Below, piece after piece: positions 1 through 8,693 of a stretch of 64,000 nt of DNA (position 1 is its first letter; each line of letters begins with the position of its first letter). Below the pieces are notes generated by a model. That model did not search any database. It saw nothing but the letters and a program-made list of their open reading frames with translations, and was not told where the DNA came from. A program made the translations under genes and the position numbers. Source of the DNA: Planctomycetota bacterium (GTDB taxonomy: Bacteria > Planctomycetota > Phycisphaerae > Phycisphaerales > UBA1924); the NCBI GenBank assembly GCA_030950285.1, contig JAUZRR010000007.1:1-64000 (forward strand), given 5' to 3'.

Positions 1-980
1 ATATCCTCCGCAAGGTCAGCCGCCGACTGGTACCGCCGCTCGCGGTCTTTCTCCAACGCCTTGCCCACGATTGTCTCGATGTCCCCCCGGTACACCCGGT
101 TCACGCTCGAAAGCCGCGCCGGCTCCTGCTCGCCGATCATCCGCGCAGCCTGCGCGATCGATGTTTGTCGCACGTCGTGCGGCAGCTTCGCGGTCAGCAG
201 CTCATACAACACCACCCCGAGCGAATACACATCCGACCGCGTGTCAAGCTCGGCCGCATCGCCGGCGATCTGCTCGGGGCTCATATAAGGGACCGTCCCG
301 ACCAGCTCGCCCTGTACCGTGCAGAGGGTCGCGGTCTGGATGTCCGCATCGGTGACTCGCGCAACCCCGAAATCAAGAACCCGAGGCCGACCATCCTCGG
401 GCACGACAATGTTGCCCGGCTTGAGGTCGCGGTGGATGACCCCTTTCGCGTGCGCGTGCTGCACCGCGTCGCAGACACGGGCAAACAGCTGCAAGCGCTC
501 GGCGGTGTCCAGCTCCTGCGCCTCGGCGTAGTCCGTGAGCGAGAGCCCCCGCACGCACTCCATCGCAAAGAAAGGCACGCGCTCGCCGTGCTCCTCGTGG
601 ACGCCCGCTTCGTAGATTTGCGCGATCCCCGGATGCTGGAGGCGGGCGAGCACCTCGGTCTCGTGCTCGAATCGACGCAAGAGCGAGGGGGTTGCCCAGC
701 CCGGGCGGATGACCTTGAGCGCGACGGTCCGTTTCGGGTTTGACTGCTCAGCAAGGTAGACCTTGCCCATGCCCCCCTCGCCGAGCACGCCGAGGATGCG
801 GTACTCGCCAAGACGCTCGGGGCTGGGGCTCGCGCCGTTGGAGGTTGGGCGATGGTGGGGGGGGCGCCGCTCCAGCCGATCTCCCCGATCCGGCCCGTCC
901 ACGCGGGCGTGACGATCGGGCAGGATCGTCGGATCCTCGCTCCCGAGGCCGGCGGTGGATGGGGGGTCGTGTCTTTGCAT
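1..980 (-). CDS. Ser/Thr protein kinase (Hanks type), C-terminal part outside the window
   Basis: Cytoplasmic kinase domain of a eukaryotic-like Ser/Thr kinase that phosphorylates protein Ser/Thr residues. Reading the minus strand from ATG at 980 gives a Pro/Arg-rich leader of about 60 residues, then the glycine loop GEGGMGKVYLAE, the ATP lysine in VALKVIRP, the catalytic loop HRDLKPGN, the DFGVARV metal site, and VPYMSPEQ as the activation/substrate segment. The frame is still open at base 1, so any C-terminal sensor or membrane anchor is not visible. The ATG at 980 is the first in frame and has no good ribosome site, so the start is provisional. It is divergent from ychF. Large families of such kinases are usual in planctomycetes. 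Confidence 0.9.
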   Translation of the reverse strand, partial: MQRHDPPSTAGLGSEDPTILPDRHARVDGPDRGDRLERRPPHHRPTSNGASPSPERLGEYRILGVLGEGGMGKVYLAEQSNPKRTVALKVIRPGWATPSLLRRFEHETEVLARLQHPGIAQIYEAGVHEEHGERVPFFAMECVRGLSLTDYAEAQELDTAERLQLFARVCDAVQHAHAKGVIHRDLKPGNIVVPEDGRPRVLDFGVARVTDADIQTATLCTVQGELVGTVPYMSPEQIAGDAAELDTRSDVYSLGVVLYELLTAKLPHDVRQTSIAQAARMIGEQEPARLSSVNRVYRGDIETIVGKALEKDRERRYQSAADLAED

Positions 981-1153
981 GGGCGTGCGTACGTGGCAGA
1001 GGGCCGGTTGGAAGATGCCCCAAGCGGCGACAAGTGCCAGCAACGGGGCGATCTCCGGGCAGAGATCGCCATACCATCTTCCCCACCTGCCGCAGGGCTT
1101 ACGCGGGTTGCCCCCGATAAGGCGCGCCGGGTTGCAAAGCAAAGGAAGATGCC

Positions 1154-2257
1154 ATGAATGCGGGAATCGTCGGGCTGCCGAATGTCGGAAAATCCACGCT
1201 GTTCAACGCGCTCACCGCCGCGGGCGCGTTGGCTGCCAACTACCCATTTGCCACCATCGAGCCCAACATCGGGGTGGTCCCCATACCGGACCCTCGGCTC
1301 GAACAAATCCGCGTGCACATCGAGAGCCAGAGAATCCTGCCCGCAGCCCTGCGTCTGGTCGATATCGCGGGGATCGTCCGCGGCGCAAGCCAGGGCGAAG
1401 GGCTCGGCAACAAGTTCCTCTCCCACATCCGCGAGGTCGATGCGATTCTCCACGTCGTCCGCTGTTTCGAGACCACACCCGGCGGCGACGACGTCACCCA
1501 CGTCGACGGCTCGGTCGATCCGCTCCGCGATATCGAGACCATCGAGACCGAACTCATCCTCGCCGACCTCCAGACCGTCGACAACACAATCCCCAAGACC
1601 GAACGCGCCGCCCGAGGCAAAGACCGTGACGCGATCGCCCGCCTCGAAGTGCTCAAGCAACTCGCGCCAATGCTCAACGAAGGCACCCCCGCACGGGCCA
1701 TCGAGCTGACAACCCCGGACCTCGTCCGCGCCATGAAGTCGCTCGGCCTCATCACCGCAAAGCCCGTGTTGTATGTGATGAACGTGGACGAGGACGACCT
1801 CGAAGGCACCGGCCCGCTTGCCCGGCGCGTCGCCGAGCACGCCGAGCAGGAAGGCATGCAGTCGATCCCCGTCTGCGCCAAGATCGAAAGCGAACTGGCC
1901 GAGCTTGAGAGCGAAGAGCAGGCCGAGATGCTCGAAGCCCTCGGCATCACCGAGCCGGCGCTGGCAAAGCTCGCCCGGGCCGCCTACCGCCTCCTGGGCA
2001 TGCAGTCCTACTACACCGCGGGCCCCAAAGAGATCAGAGCGTGGCCGGTCCCCATCGGCAGCAAAGCCCCCCAGGCCGCCGGCGTGATTCACACAGACTT
2101 TGAACGCGGGTTCATCCGCGTCGAGGTCTATTCGGTCGCCGATCTCGAAGCCCTCGGCTCAGAAAAAGCCATCCGTGATGCTGGCAAAATGCGCACCGAA
2201 GGCAAGGAATACGTCATGCGCGACGCCGACGTCTGCAACTTCCTGTTCAACGTCTGA
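1154..2257 (+). CDS. ychF: YchF/OLA1-family redox-regulated ATPase
   Basis: Universally conserved P-loop NTPase of the Obg-related class that binds ribosomes and prefers ATP. The 367 residues are full length. G1 is GLPNVGKST (residues 7-15) and G3 is DIAG (70-73). The base-specificity motif is NVDE (about 210-213) instead of NKxD, which is the hallmark of the ATP-preferring YchF branch. The TGS domain follows (roughly 280-365) and the protein ends in the typical CNFLFNV. An AGGAAG ribosome site lies about seven bases before ATG 1154. It is transcribed alone, divergent from the kinase. Confidence 0.97.
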   Translation: MNAGIVGLPNVGKSTLFNALTAAGALAANYPFATIEPNIGVVPIPDPRLEQIRVHIESQRILPAALRLVDIAGIVRGASQGEGLGNKFLSHIREVDAILHVVRCFETTPGGDDVTHVDGSVDPLRDIETIETELILADLQTVDNTIPKTERAARGKDRDAIARLEVLKQLAPMLNEGTPARAIELTTPDLVRAMKSLGLITAKPVLYVMNVDEDDLEGTGPLARRVAEHAEQEGMQSIPVCAKIESELAELESEEQAEMLEALGITEPALAKLARAAYRLLGMQSYYTAGPKEIRAWPVPIGSKAPQAAGVIHTDFERGFIRVEVYSVADLEALGSEKAIRDAGKMRTEGKEYVMRDADVCNFLFNV

Positions 2258-2412
2258 ACCTCTCGCAACCGCTCGGGACGATGGACCCGCACAACTGCTC
2301 CGAAAGAGCGCTTGGGACCGAGGTCGAGACGGCGCAGCACGTAACAACTCGGCGGCGTCGGCATCGGTCTGAGGCTGCGTTCCCGCGGTACCGGGCGCAT
2401 CCAACCTCGCCC

Positions 2413-2442
2413 AAAGAAAGCCCCGGGCACACGCTCGGGGCT
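2413..2442 (-). terminator. Intrinsic terminator of the EF-hand gene
   Basis: On the minus strand a 7-bp GC-rich stem (AGCCCCG pairing with CGGGGCT, 10-base loop) is followed directly by TTCTTT. It sits about 50 bases downstream of the stop of the 3343-2492 gene, the expected place and orientation. The plus-strand reading has no T-run, so it does not serve ychF. Confidence 0.6.
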
Positions 2443-2491
2443 GGTACTCCTGAATAGATGTGATTCGGATTGGCCCGCGGTGGCGGGCGCC

Positions 2492-3343
2492 TCAGTTGCT
2501 GCCAGCCGGGCGGCGGTTCCGGTTGGGCTGCACACGGGTCGGCGCTGGCGTGTCGAGTTCGTCCTCGTCATCCTCGTCTTCTGGCTGGAAGTCGTTGTGC
2601 GCTTCTTTCCGGTTCTCGAGCAGGTGGGCAAGACTGTTCTTGGCAGCCTCGGCATCACCCTCGACGATCGCCATCTCGAGTGCGAGCGATTCCATAAGCG
2701 TCTGCACGAGTGTCATGCGGAACTCGGCGCGGTAGGCCGCCTTGTCGTCGCCGAAACGAGCCTCGGCCTGCTCGGCCATCGGGGCGGTCATCATCTGCAT
2801 CTTCGCGGCCATCAGCCCCTGCTGAATCAGGCCGATGTTTTCAAGGTCGTTCTCCATCGACGCCGCGTCAAACGAAGAACGCCGCAGCGAACGCAGCGCA
2901 CGCCCGGCCTGCTTCATCCCGCCCTCAAAGTCCAGAGGCTTCCCGCCCGGACCCGCACCACGCGGCGGCCCGGGACGGTCGATCGCGTCGGCCGGGGCCC
3001 CGGGCCGGACCTGCCCCGGTGCGCCGGCGCGGTCAGGTCGGTTGCCGCGCTGCGAGATGAACCCCGTCGCCGCGGTCTTCAACTCGGCGGCATCAAGAAA
3101 CCCGTCCCCGTTCGCGTCGTTGGCGTCAAATATCCGCTCGGCGAACCGACCCGGAATCTCGTCCCGCGAGAGCTTCCCGTCGCCGTTGGCGTCGTTGCTC
3201 ATCATCCGTTCGACAAACTGCTCGGGCGTCGGCGGCCCGCTGCCCTGACGCCCGCCCGGACGCCCCTGCTGCTGGGCGATCGCGGTCGTCGCAAGCGAAA
3301 GAAGAACAACGGCTGCAAACGTGCGGCTGGCGGTGGTGTGCAT
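2492..3343 (-). CDS. Exported EF-hand domain protein
   Basis: Protein of 283 residues with a cleavable signal peptide (hydrophobic core AAVVLLSLATTAIA, cut before QQQ). Two EF-hand calcium loops follow: DANGDGKLSRDE at about residues 50-61 and DANDANGDGFLDAAEL roughly 25 residues later. Then comes a Pro/Arg-rich linker, a helical segment and an acidic tail. The frame is open far upstream, but ATG 3343 is chosen because it starts the signal peptide and has AGGA about ten bases before it. Exported EF-hand proteins of this kind are abundant in planctomycetes; the function is unknown beyond likely calcium binding outside the cytoplasmic membrane. Confidence 0.85.
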   Translation of the reverse strand: MHTTASRTFAAVVLLSLATTAIAQQQGRPGGRQGSGPPTPEQFVERMMSNDANGDGKLSRDEIPGRFAERIFDANDANGDGFLDAAELKTAATGFISQRGNRPDRAGAPGQVRPGAPADAIDRPGPPRGAGPGGKPLDFEGGMKQAGRALRSLRRSSFDAASMENDLENIGLIQQGLMAAKMQMMTAPMAEQAEARFGDDKAAYRAEFRMTLVQTLMESLALEMAIVEGDAEAAKNSLAHLLENRKEAHNDFQPEDEDDEDELDTPAPTRVQPNRNRRPAGSN

Positions 3344-3464
3344 GAATAGGGTCCTTGCTTGAGGTAAAGAAACGGCTCCGGACAACACGCCCACGCCGCC
3401 TCGAAAGCATAACGCCCCGCCCGACCCTGTATTGCAATACCGGCCGAGAAGCCCGCGAGCCCCG

Positions 3465-4301
3465 CTAGGAACCAGCCCCCGCTCCCTTGGACCGGAGCGC
3501 ACGCCCCAGCACCCGGTCGGTGATCCCCGGGAACGCCGTTGCCGCTGCGAACACCAGACGTACGGTGTGACTCGTCCACACCTCGCCCCGAGGCTTGCGC
3601 AGACACCCGACAACCGCCCGGGCAACACGATCCGGCGGCTGGGTGAACATCCTCGGCGGTGCCAGGCTCTGCCCCACGCTGTCATCCCGGCTTGCCGCGG
3701 CGTCGAAAAACTCGGTCCGCGTCCCGATCGGGTGCACCGTCGAAACACGCACACCCAGCGGCGCAAGCTCGTGCCGCATCCCCCGACCGATGTGGTCCTG
3801 CATCGCCTTGCTCGCAGAATACGGCGACGTGAACGGCGTCCCCAGTTTGGAAAGGCAACTCGAACACGCAAGCAGATGCCCCCGCGCCGTCCCGCCCTCG
3901 CGGTGCTCGAGCATGTGCGCCAGCGCCGGCCGAAACAGGTTGAGCGTGCCCCAGAAGTTGGTTTCGAAAATGTCCCGGATCGCTTGGTCGGTCAGCTCAT
4001 GCACCGGCCCGCGCAGCCCGTACCCCGCGTTGGCAAACACCGCATAGACCGTGCCGAAACGCTCGATCGTGGCGTCAACGAATCGAGCGCACGCCGCAGC
4101 GTCCGCAACATCCACCGACATCACCAACGCCCGCCCGCCCTCGCTGGTGATCCGTTCCTCGACCTCGCGCAACGGCGCCTCCCGCCGACCCGAGAGCGCC
4201 ACCGGCATCCCCGCCCGCGCGCACGCGATGGCGGTGGCACGGCCGATGCCGGTGCCCGCACCCGAGATCGCGATAGGAAGCCCTGTCAAGTCGCGTGGCA
4301 C
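3465..4301 (-). CDS. Short-chain dehydrogenase/reductase
   Basis: NAD(P)-dependent oxidoreductase of the classical SDR family, 278 residues from the GTG at 4301; substrate unknown. The cofactor motif SGAGTGIG lies at residues 13-20, NAG at 91-93, the catalytic serine in the SSC segment near 147-148, and YSASK supplies Tyr161 and Lys165. The frame also opens at a TTG at 4331, adding ten residues; I prefer 4301 because it gives the usual short lead (MPRDLTG) into the Rossmann fold, but neither start has a strong ribosome site. The gene stands alone, followed by two family A palindromes before the end of murJ. Confidence 0.88.
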   Translation of the reverse strand: MPRDLTGLPIAISGAGTGIGRATAIACARAGMPVALSGRREAPLREVEERITSEGGRALVMSVDVADAAACARFVDATIERFGTVYAVFANAGYGLRGPVHELTDQAIRDIFETNFWGTLNLFRPALAHMLEHREGGTARGHLLACSSCLSKLGTPFTSPYSASKAMQDHIGRGMRHELAPLGVRVSTVHPIGTRTEFFDAAASRDDSVGQSLAPPRMFTQPPDRVARAVVGCLRKPRGEVWTSHTVRLVFAAATAFPGITDRVLGRALRSKGAGAGS

Positions 4302-4376
4302 AGCGTGTCCGTCGAGAAGGGGATGAACCAAAGAGAGGCGTGTTCGGCCCGAGGCAGTTTACATGCCCGCAAGCAT

Positions 4377-4440
4377 AGAGCCCTTCACGCAAGCGAGGGC
4401 ACAGATGCAAACATAGAGCCCCTCGCGCAAGCGAGGGGAC
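4377..4440 (+). repeat. Two family A palindromes
   Basis: Copy 4377-4402 is degenerate and copy 4414-4440 is perfect: CCCCTCGC, loop GCAA, GCGAGGGG, preceded by TAGAG and followed by AC. The GCAA loop is a GNRA tetraloop when transcribed. Both copies are in the forward orientation (AGAG on the left). Confidence 0.85.
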
Positions 4441-4484
4441 ACCAACCCCCACCAGAACAGAGAAACACGTTGAAGCAAGACGCC

Positions 4485-6179
4485 CTATCGCCGCCGCGTC
4501 AGCCAGCGTAGCTCCCGCTGACCGAACACAACCGCCGCCAGCACAAATACCCCGCCGCCCACACCAACCGCCACCCCCAGCCGCCCCAGCGACCCAAGCC
4601 AGGTGCGCGGCAGACTGACAAACTCCCCGGCAAGAAACACCGCAACCGCCATCACAAGCGTCGAGCCCAGCGTGAGGATCATCGCGTTGAGGGTGGCCCG
4701 GTCGAGTGCCGGCTGGTGGGTGAGGCGCCGCGACGCCCGCGTGAGCAACACCAGCTGCAACACCGCCGAGATGCTCGTCGACCACGCCAGCCCTGCTTCG
4801 CCCAGCTTCCAGATAAAGAGCGCGTTGCACGCGAGATTGACCGCGACCATCCACAGCGCGATCCGCATCGGTGTGCGCGTGTCGCCCGCTGCATAAAAGG
4901 CCCGTGTCGCGACGTGGTTCAGCGAGTACGCCCACACCGCCGGGGCATACCCAAGCAACACCGCCGCCGCACGGGCGGTCCCCGCGTCGGAGAACGCGCT
5001 TCCGCCGCCGCTGTACATGACCGTGGTCAGGTCGCTGCGCACCAGGACAAGCCCGACACTCGCCGGCACACCGATAAAGAACGACAGCCGCAGCCCCCGG
5101 CGGAGCGTCGCAAGAAACTGCGCAGGCTCCTGCGAGTGCCGCGCCAGCAACGGAAAAATCGCCGTCGCCACCGCGATCCCGAACACCCCCAGCGGGAACT
5201 GGTACAGCCGTTGCGTGAACGCCAGAATCGCGTTGGAACTGGTATCGAGCGGATACCCAACACCAAGAATCGTCGGCCCCACCCACACCGGCCACATCGC
5301 GATCACCGTGTCGAGAAACGCATTGACCTGGATCGTGCCCATCCCGATGACGACGGGAAGAAACCGCCCCAGCAACCGACGCATCGGGGCGGTCGCCAGC
5401 CCAAACCCGCGCCTCCAACGCACGACATGCCGCAACGCAAACAACGCCCACGCGACCTGCAACACCCCGGCAACCACCGCCGCGGCGCCGATCCAGTACG
5501 CCGCACCCACCCGATCGGGCGCCTCGGCAAAGAGGAACGGCAGGGCCACCGCGATCACCAGCACGTTCAGCACGATCGGTGCCGCGGCGGTCGGCCCGAA
5601 GCGGCCGTGCGTCTGCAACACCCCGCCGAGAATCGCCGCGATACAAACCAAAGGCATGAACGGCAGCATCACCATGATGAGCCGGAACGAGAGGTCGCGG
5701 TCGGGGTCGGCCGAGTTGGAAAGCGTCAGAAATAGCAGCAGCGCCAGTTCACCCAGCACCAACAGCCCGCCGGTGACCAGCGCCAGCACCGAGATCGTGA
5801 GCGACGCGAACTGGTCCGCCGCCGCGCTGTTCTCGCCGCCCTCGTCAGCCGTCGCCCGCAGCTGCGCGTACTCCGGGATGAACGCCGCCGCCAACGCCCC
5901 CTCGCCGAACAATCGGCGAAAGAGGTTGGGAATCGCCCACGCCGCCATGAACGCCGACCCGATGCTCGAATCCCCGAAGAGCCGCGCAAGGATCAGGTCC
6001 CGCCCGAGCCCGGCAAACCGCGACACCAGCGTCAGCCCGCTGACCGTCCGCACCGCCGCCGCCAACGGCTGCGCTGCGGCGTCCGCCTCGGCATCGCCGG
6101 GCTGGTCGGGGGTCGAGGGTTGCTCGTCCGTGAGCTCGTGCACAAGAGAGAGCGTACCCGCACCACGCCGCCCGCGCAT
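4485..6179 (-). CDS. murJ: Lipid II flippase MurJ (MviN)
   Basis: Polytopic membrane protein of the MOP superfamily that moves lipid II across the cytoplasmic membrane for peptidoglycan synthesis. It has about 564 residues with the usual fourteen hydrophobic segments. The N-terminal signature SRFAGLGRDLILARLFG is followed by PNLFRRLFGEGALAAAFIPEY, both diagnostic of MurJ. The frame extends to 6323, but ATG 6179 is chosen because GGGAG precedes it at good spacing and the upstream residues look non-coding. An ATG at 6191 is the alternative; it would overlap the start of the divergent 6190 gene. murE, murF and mraY lie 28 kb away in this window. Confidence 0.95.
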   Translation of the reverse strand: MRGRRGAGTLSLVHELTDEQPSTPDQPGDAEADAAAQPLAAAVRTVSGLTLVSRFAGLGRDLILARLFGDSSIGSAFMAAWAIPNLFRRLFGEGALAAAFIPEYAQLRATADEGGENSAAADQFASLTISVLALVTGGLLVLGELALLLFLTLSNSADPDRDLSFRLIMVMLPFMPLVCIAAILGGVLQTHGRFGPTAAAPIVLNVLVIAVALPFLFAEAPDRVGAAYWIGAAAVVAGVLQVAWALFALRHVVRWRRGFGLATAPMRRLLGRFLPVVIGMGTIQVNAFLDTVIAMWPVWVGPTILGVGYPLDTSSNAILAFTQRLYQFPLGVFGIAVATAIFPLLARHSQEPAQFLATLRRGLRLSFFIGVPASVGLVLVRSDLTTVMYSGGGSAFSDAGTARAAAVLLGYAPAVWAYSLNHVATRAFYAAGDTRTPMRIALWMVAVNLACNALFIWKLGEAGLAWSTSISAVLQLVLLTRASRRLTHQPALDRATLNAMILTLGSTLVMAVAVFLAGEFVSLPRTWLGSLGRLGVAVGVGGGVFVLAAVVFGQRELRWLTRRR

Positions 6180-6189
6180 ACGCTCTCCC

Positions 6190-6798
6190 ATGGCGATCCA
6201 ACGTCTCGGCCACCGCGTTTTCGTGATCTGCTTTTTCGCCGCACCCCTGGTGGTGCTGGTCGTCCTCGCCAAAGGCATCCTGGTCGCCTTTGAACGAGGG
6301 CCCGCGATGGTCGCCGAGCCCATCGGCGCAGGTGCCGGTCAAACCGGCGGTGCCAACGCCATCGGCCAGCTCATCTTCGGCACCGGCGACCCCGACCGAG
6401 GAATCCCCGCCGAAAGAGCCCCGCGAGGCGTCGAACTCGTCGTCCGCGACGAAACCGGACTCGCCACCACCAACCGGCCAATCCTCCTGCTCACCAACCA
6501 CGACCGTTTCGACGTCGCCTCTGCCGTGCCCTTCGTGCTGCAAGATACCGGCGAATGGCTGCTCCACCTTCCTCCGCCCGAGAGCGAACCCGGCCAAGAA
6601 CAAACACTCGCCTTCCGCATCGGGCTCCGCACCATCGACGGCCTTGTCATGCTCGAGCAAGGCGCCGACGGCCGCCCCGCCGGTGTCCGCCGCCTCCCAC
6701 GAGTCACCGAACAAGAAGCCGTCGGCGACTCGCCCCTCCGCTACCGATTCGTCGTCCGAAGCTTCGCCGAGCCCGACCCAACCCCGGACCCGGGCTGA
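6190..6798 (+). CDS. Membrane-anchored protein of unknown function
   Basis: Protein of 202 residues with one N-terminal transmembrane segment (about residues 10-30, FVICFFAAPLVVLVVLAKGI) and a soluble domain rich in short beta-like stretches. I recognise no family or catalytic motif. The start is divergent from murJ and about ten bases from it, so the two promoters must overlap. The next gene follows after 27 bases on the same strand, suggesting joint transcription. Confidence 0.7.
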   Translation: MAIQRLGHRVFVICFFAAPLVVLVVLAKGILVAFERGPAMVAEPIGAGAGQTGGANAIGQLIFGTGDPDRGIPAERAPRGVELVVRDETGLATTNRPILLLTNHDRFDVASAVPFVLQDTGEWLLHLPPPESEPGQEQTLAFRIGLRTIDGLVMLEQGADGRPAGVRRLPRVTEQEAVGDSPLRYRFVVRSFAEPDPTPDPG

Positions 6799-6825
6799 AC
6801 GCCGTCATAAGTACACGCCCCCTCA

Positions 6826-7386
6826 ATGCTCCGGACACTCTTCAAACCCTGGCGCGCCCACCCCGAGCTCGACGGCCTCAGCGACACCGAATGCCGCGAA
6901 ATGATCGAGCGAAGATGGCGCCGCGAAGTGCCGCCGCTGCGCGCGATCACTACTGTTGCACTCGCAGCAGCACTGCTCTGGACCCCCGCCCTTATGTTCG
7001 CCCTCGTCGAGTTCACACCCCTCACCCGCGACCCCACGCTCGACAAAGAGACGGTCTACGCCGCCCTCGCCGCCGTCTCGCTCATCACAGGCATCGCCGT
7101 CGGCGTCGGGCTCCGCTGGTTCCTCATCGACGCCGTCACCCGCCGGACCCTCCGTCGCATCATCGCCGGTGCCGTCTGCCCAAAGTGCAAACACTCACTC
7201 CGAGGCCTCCCCATCGTCGACGACGCAACCAGACCCGAAGACCGCTCACGCATGCGCGTCCGCTGCCCCGAATGCGGCAAACCCGTCCGCCTCCTCAAAT
7301 ACGGCTACAGCCCCGCAGACCTCGCGCCCTGGGAAGACCGCGTGCTGCCCAAGGGCTTTGAAGTAAAGATGAAAAAAGAACGATGA
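6826..7386 (+). CDS. Two-TM protein with a zinc-ribbon tail
   Basis: Protein of 186 residues. A helical N-terminal part precedes two transmembrane segments (around residues 45-65 and 82-102). The cytoplasmic tail holds CPKC and, about 30 residues later, CPEC, giving a four-cysteine zinc ribbon. A Lys-rich end (KMKKER) closes the protein. Small membrane proteins with a C-terminal zinc ribbon are common and uncharacterised in planctomycetes. It probably forms a pair with the gene at 6190. Confidence 0.75.
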   Translation: MLRTLFKPWRAHPELDGLSDTECREMIERRWRREVPPLRAITTVALAAALLWTPALMFALVEFTPLTRDPTLDKETVYAALAAVSLITGIAVGVGLRWFLIDAVTRRTLRRIIAGAVCPKCKHSLRGLPIVDDATRPEDRSRMRVRCPECGKPVRLLKYGYSPADLAPWEDRVLPKGFEVKMKKER

Positions 7387-7396
7387 TTCCGGAGAG

Positions 7397-8185
7397 CTAC
7401 TGAATGTCCCGCCCCGCCATGCCGAACTCCGTCGTCCCAAACGGCATCACCGGCCACGTCGGATACCGGTACACATGCGGCAGCGCATCCCCGATCAGCC
7501 GCTGCTCAACGTGCCCATCAAGAAACCAGAGCGAGCCGGGGTTCGGCGATTCGAAGTAGAACAGGCCGTCGACAGGACAACCTTGGCAGGACGATCCCCA
7601 CCAACCGTGCCAAACCCTGTGCTCGAGAATGCCAACCTTGCGATCGGGAAACACAGCGGCCGAGTGCCTCTGTACCTTCGCGCCAAGCCGGGTCCGCCAG
7701 AAGGACTCGGGGAGCGAGGGGTCAAAGTGCCGAACCTCAGCAAAGACCGACGCGCTGAGAACAAAGTCAGGATCGCTCATGTCTTCCGGGAGATCGAGAC
7801 GGTCTGGATTGGAGGGGCAGTAGAGGATTTCGCTGTGCGCGGAAAGGCCGGACCACGACAACCAAGGCTCGCGCGGGAATGTCGAGAAAACCTGAAACGT
7901 GTACCGCTGCCACTGCCCGGGATCGTTGCGGATGTTCGATCCATCACCGAGGGCAGAGGGAAAGAGGTCGTCGTAATCGATGCTGTAGGTCGCGACCATG
8001 TTGCCCAGGTCGCGGACGTGAGTCGAGCAGACAAGCTTGGTCGCTGCAAGCCGTGCGCGCGAGAGTGTCGGCAAGGTCATCGACAGCAGGATCATCACCA
8101 CACCGAGCACAACCAATAGTTCCGGCAGCGTAAAGGCGGCCGTAAGTGATTGTGGACACTGGGTTTGTGATCGTCGGCTCGTCAT
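7397..8185 (-). CDS. Type II secretion/pseudopilin-like protein (DUF1559-like)
   Basis: Protein of 262 residues with a class III prepilin leader: a short basic, polar start and then AFTLPELLVVLGVVMILLSMTLP. The residue before the hydrophobic helix is Ala rather than the usual Gly, and Glu5 of the mature pilin is present. The remainder has the shape of planctomycete DUF1559 pseudopilins, including FLDGHVEQRL near the C-terminus, a common motif of that group. It is presumably processed by a prepilin peptidase and anchored in the inner membrane. It is divergent from the Cys-rich peptide gene, with a 12-G tract between. Confidence 0.85.
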   Translation of the reverse strand: MTSRRSQTQCPQSLTAAFTLPELLVVLGVVMILLSMTLPTLSRARLAATKLVCSTHVRDLGNMVATYSIDYDDLFPSALGDGSNIRNDPGQWQRYTFQVFSTFPREPWLSWSGLSAHSEILYCPSNPDRLDLPEDMSDPDFVLSASVFAEVRHFDPSLPESFWRTRLGAKVQRHSAAVFPDRKVGILEHRVWHGWWGSSCQGCPVDGLFYFESPNPGSLWFLDGHVEQRLIGDALPHVYRYPTWPVMPFGTTEFGMAGRDIQ

Positions 8186-8219
8186 TGTGCCTCGGAAATC
8201 AAAGATTCTTGTTGATACA

Positions 8220-8231
8220 GGGGGGGGGGGG
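8220..8231 (+). repeat. Homopolymer of 12 G
   Basis: Twelve consecutive G residues lie in the 101-base gap between two divergent genes, 35 bases from the pseudopilin start and 55 from the Cys-rich peptide start. Tracts of this length slip during replication and can change promoter spacing. Confidence 0.95.
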
Positions 8232-8286
8232 CAGGTACGCTCAGCGTGTCGTCGAGTAGTCTACACCACTGACACCGGAGCACACC

Positions 8287-8667
8287 ATGAATTTCTCGAA
8301 GCGCAGGACATTGTCCACGACGCTTGGTTGCACCGCAGCCGTTCTGTTCTCGGTTGCCGGGGCGTCGGCGCTGGCGAGCGGGCCGGGCGGGGGAGGGCCA
8401 TCCTGTCAGTACAATCTGATCGTTGATTCAAATGATTGGTTCAATTCAGAATGCACTCGGTATTTTAGGTGCTGCTACAATGAGTACGGCCAGAGTGTTC
8501 CCGGTGGGGGTGGTACGCATGTGTCGCTGGGAAGCCCAACGACTGAGACGTGCAATGGGACTATTTATACCGCCGCGATGCAAAACGGTGTCTGCGTCAA
8601 CACAGGAATTTATGTTGGCACAATAACGTGCACGGTTCAGAGATACCCAAATGCTGTGCCTTGCTAG
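8287..8667 (+). CDS. Small exported cysteine-rich protein
   Basis: Protein of 126 residues. The signal peptide has a basic start (NFSKRR), a hydrophobic core and a probable cut after ALA (residue 30) or shortly after. A glycine-rich linker follows. The mature part has eight cysteines (40, 56, 62, 63, 89, 103, 115, 126), an even number that suggests four disulfides in a compact exported domain. I recognise no family. Base composition is clearly lower in GC than the flanking genes. It is followed by a membrane-anchored protein and a MauE-like protein, the latter of a family linked to disulfide formation. Confidence 0.75.
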   Translation: MNFSKRRTLSTTLGCTAAVLFSVAGASALASGPGGGGPSCQYNLIVDSNDWFNSECTRYFRCCYNEYGQSVPGGGGTHVSLGSPTTETCNGTIYTAAMQNGVCVNTGIYVGTITCTVQRYPNAVPC

Positions 8668-8693
8668 TAGTAGCCATTGATCGTACAATTTAT

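Noticed and set aside
4377-4440. Family A hairpins as ordinary intrinsic terminators
   Set aside because: No T-run follows the stem in either direction and one copy lies inside a gene; some copies between genes may still slow transcription.
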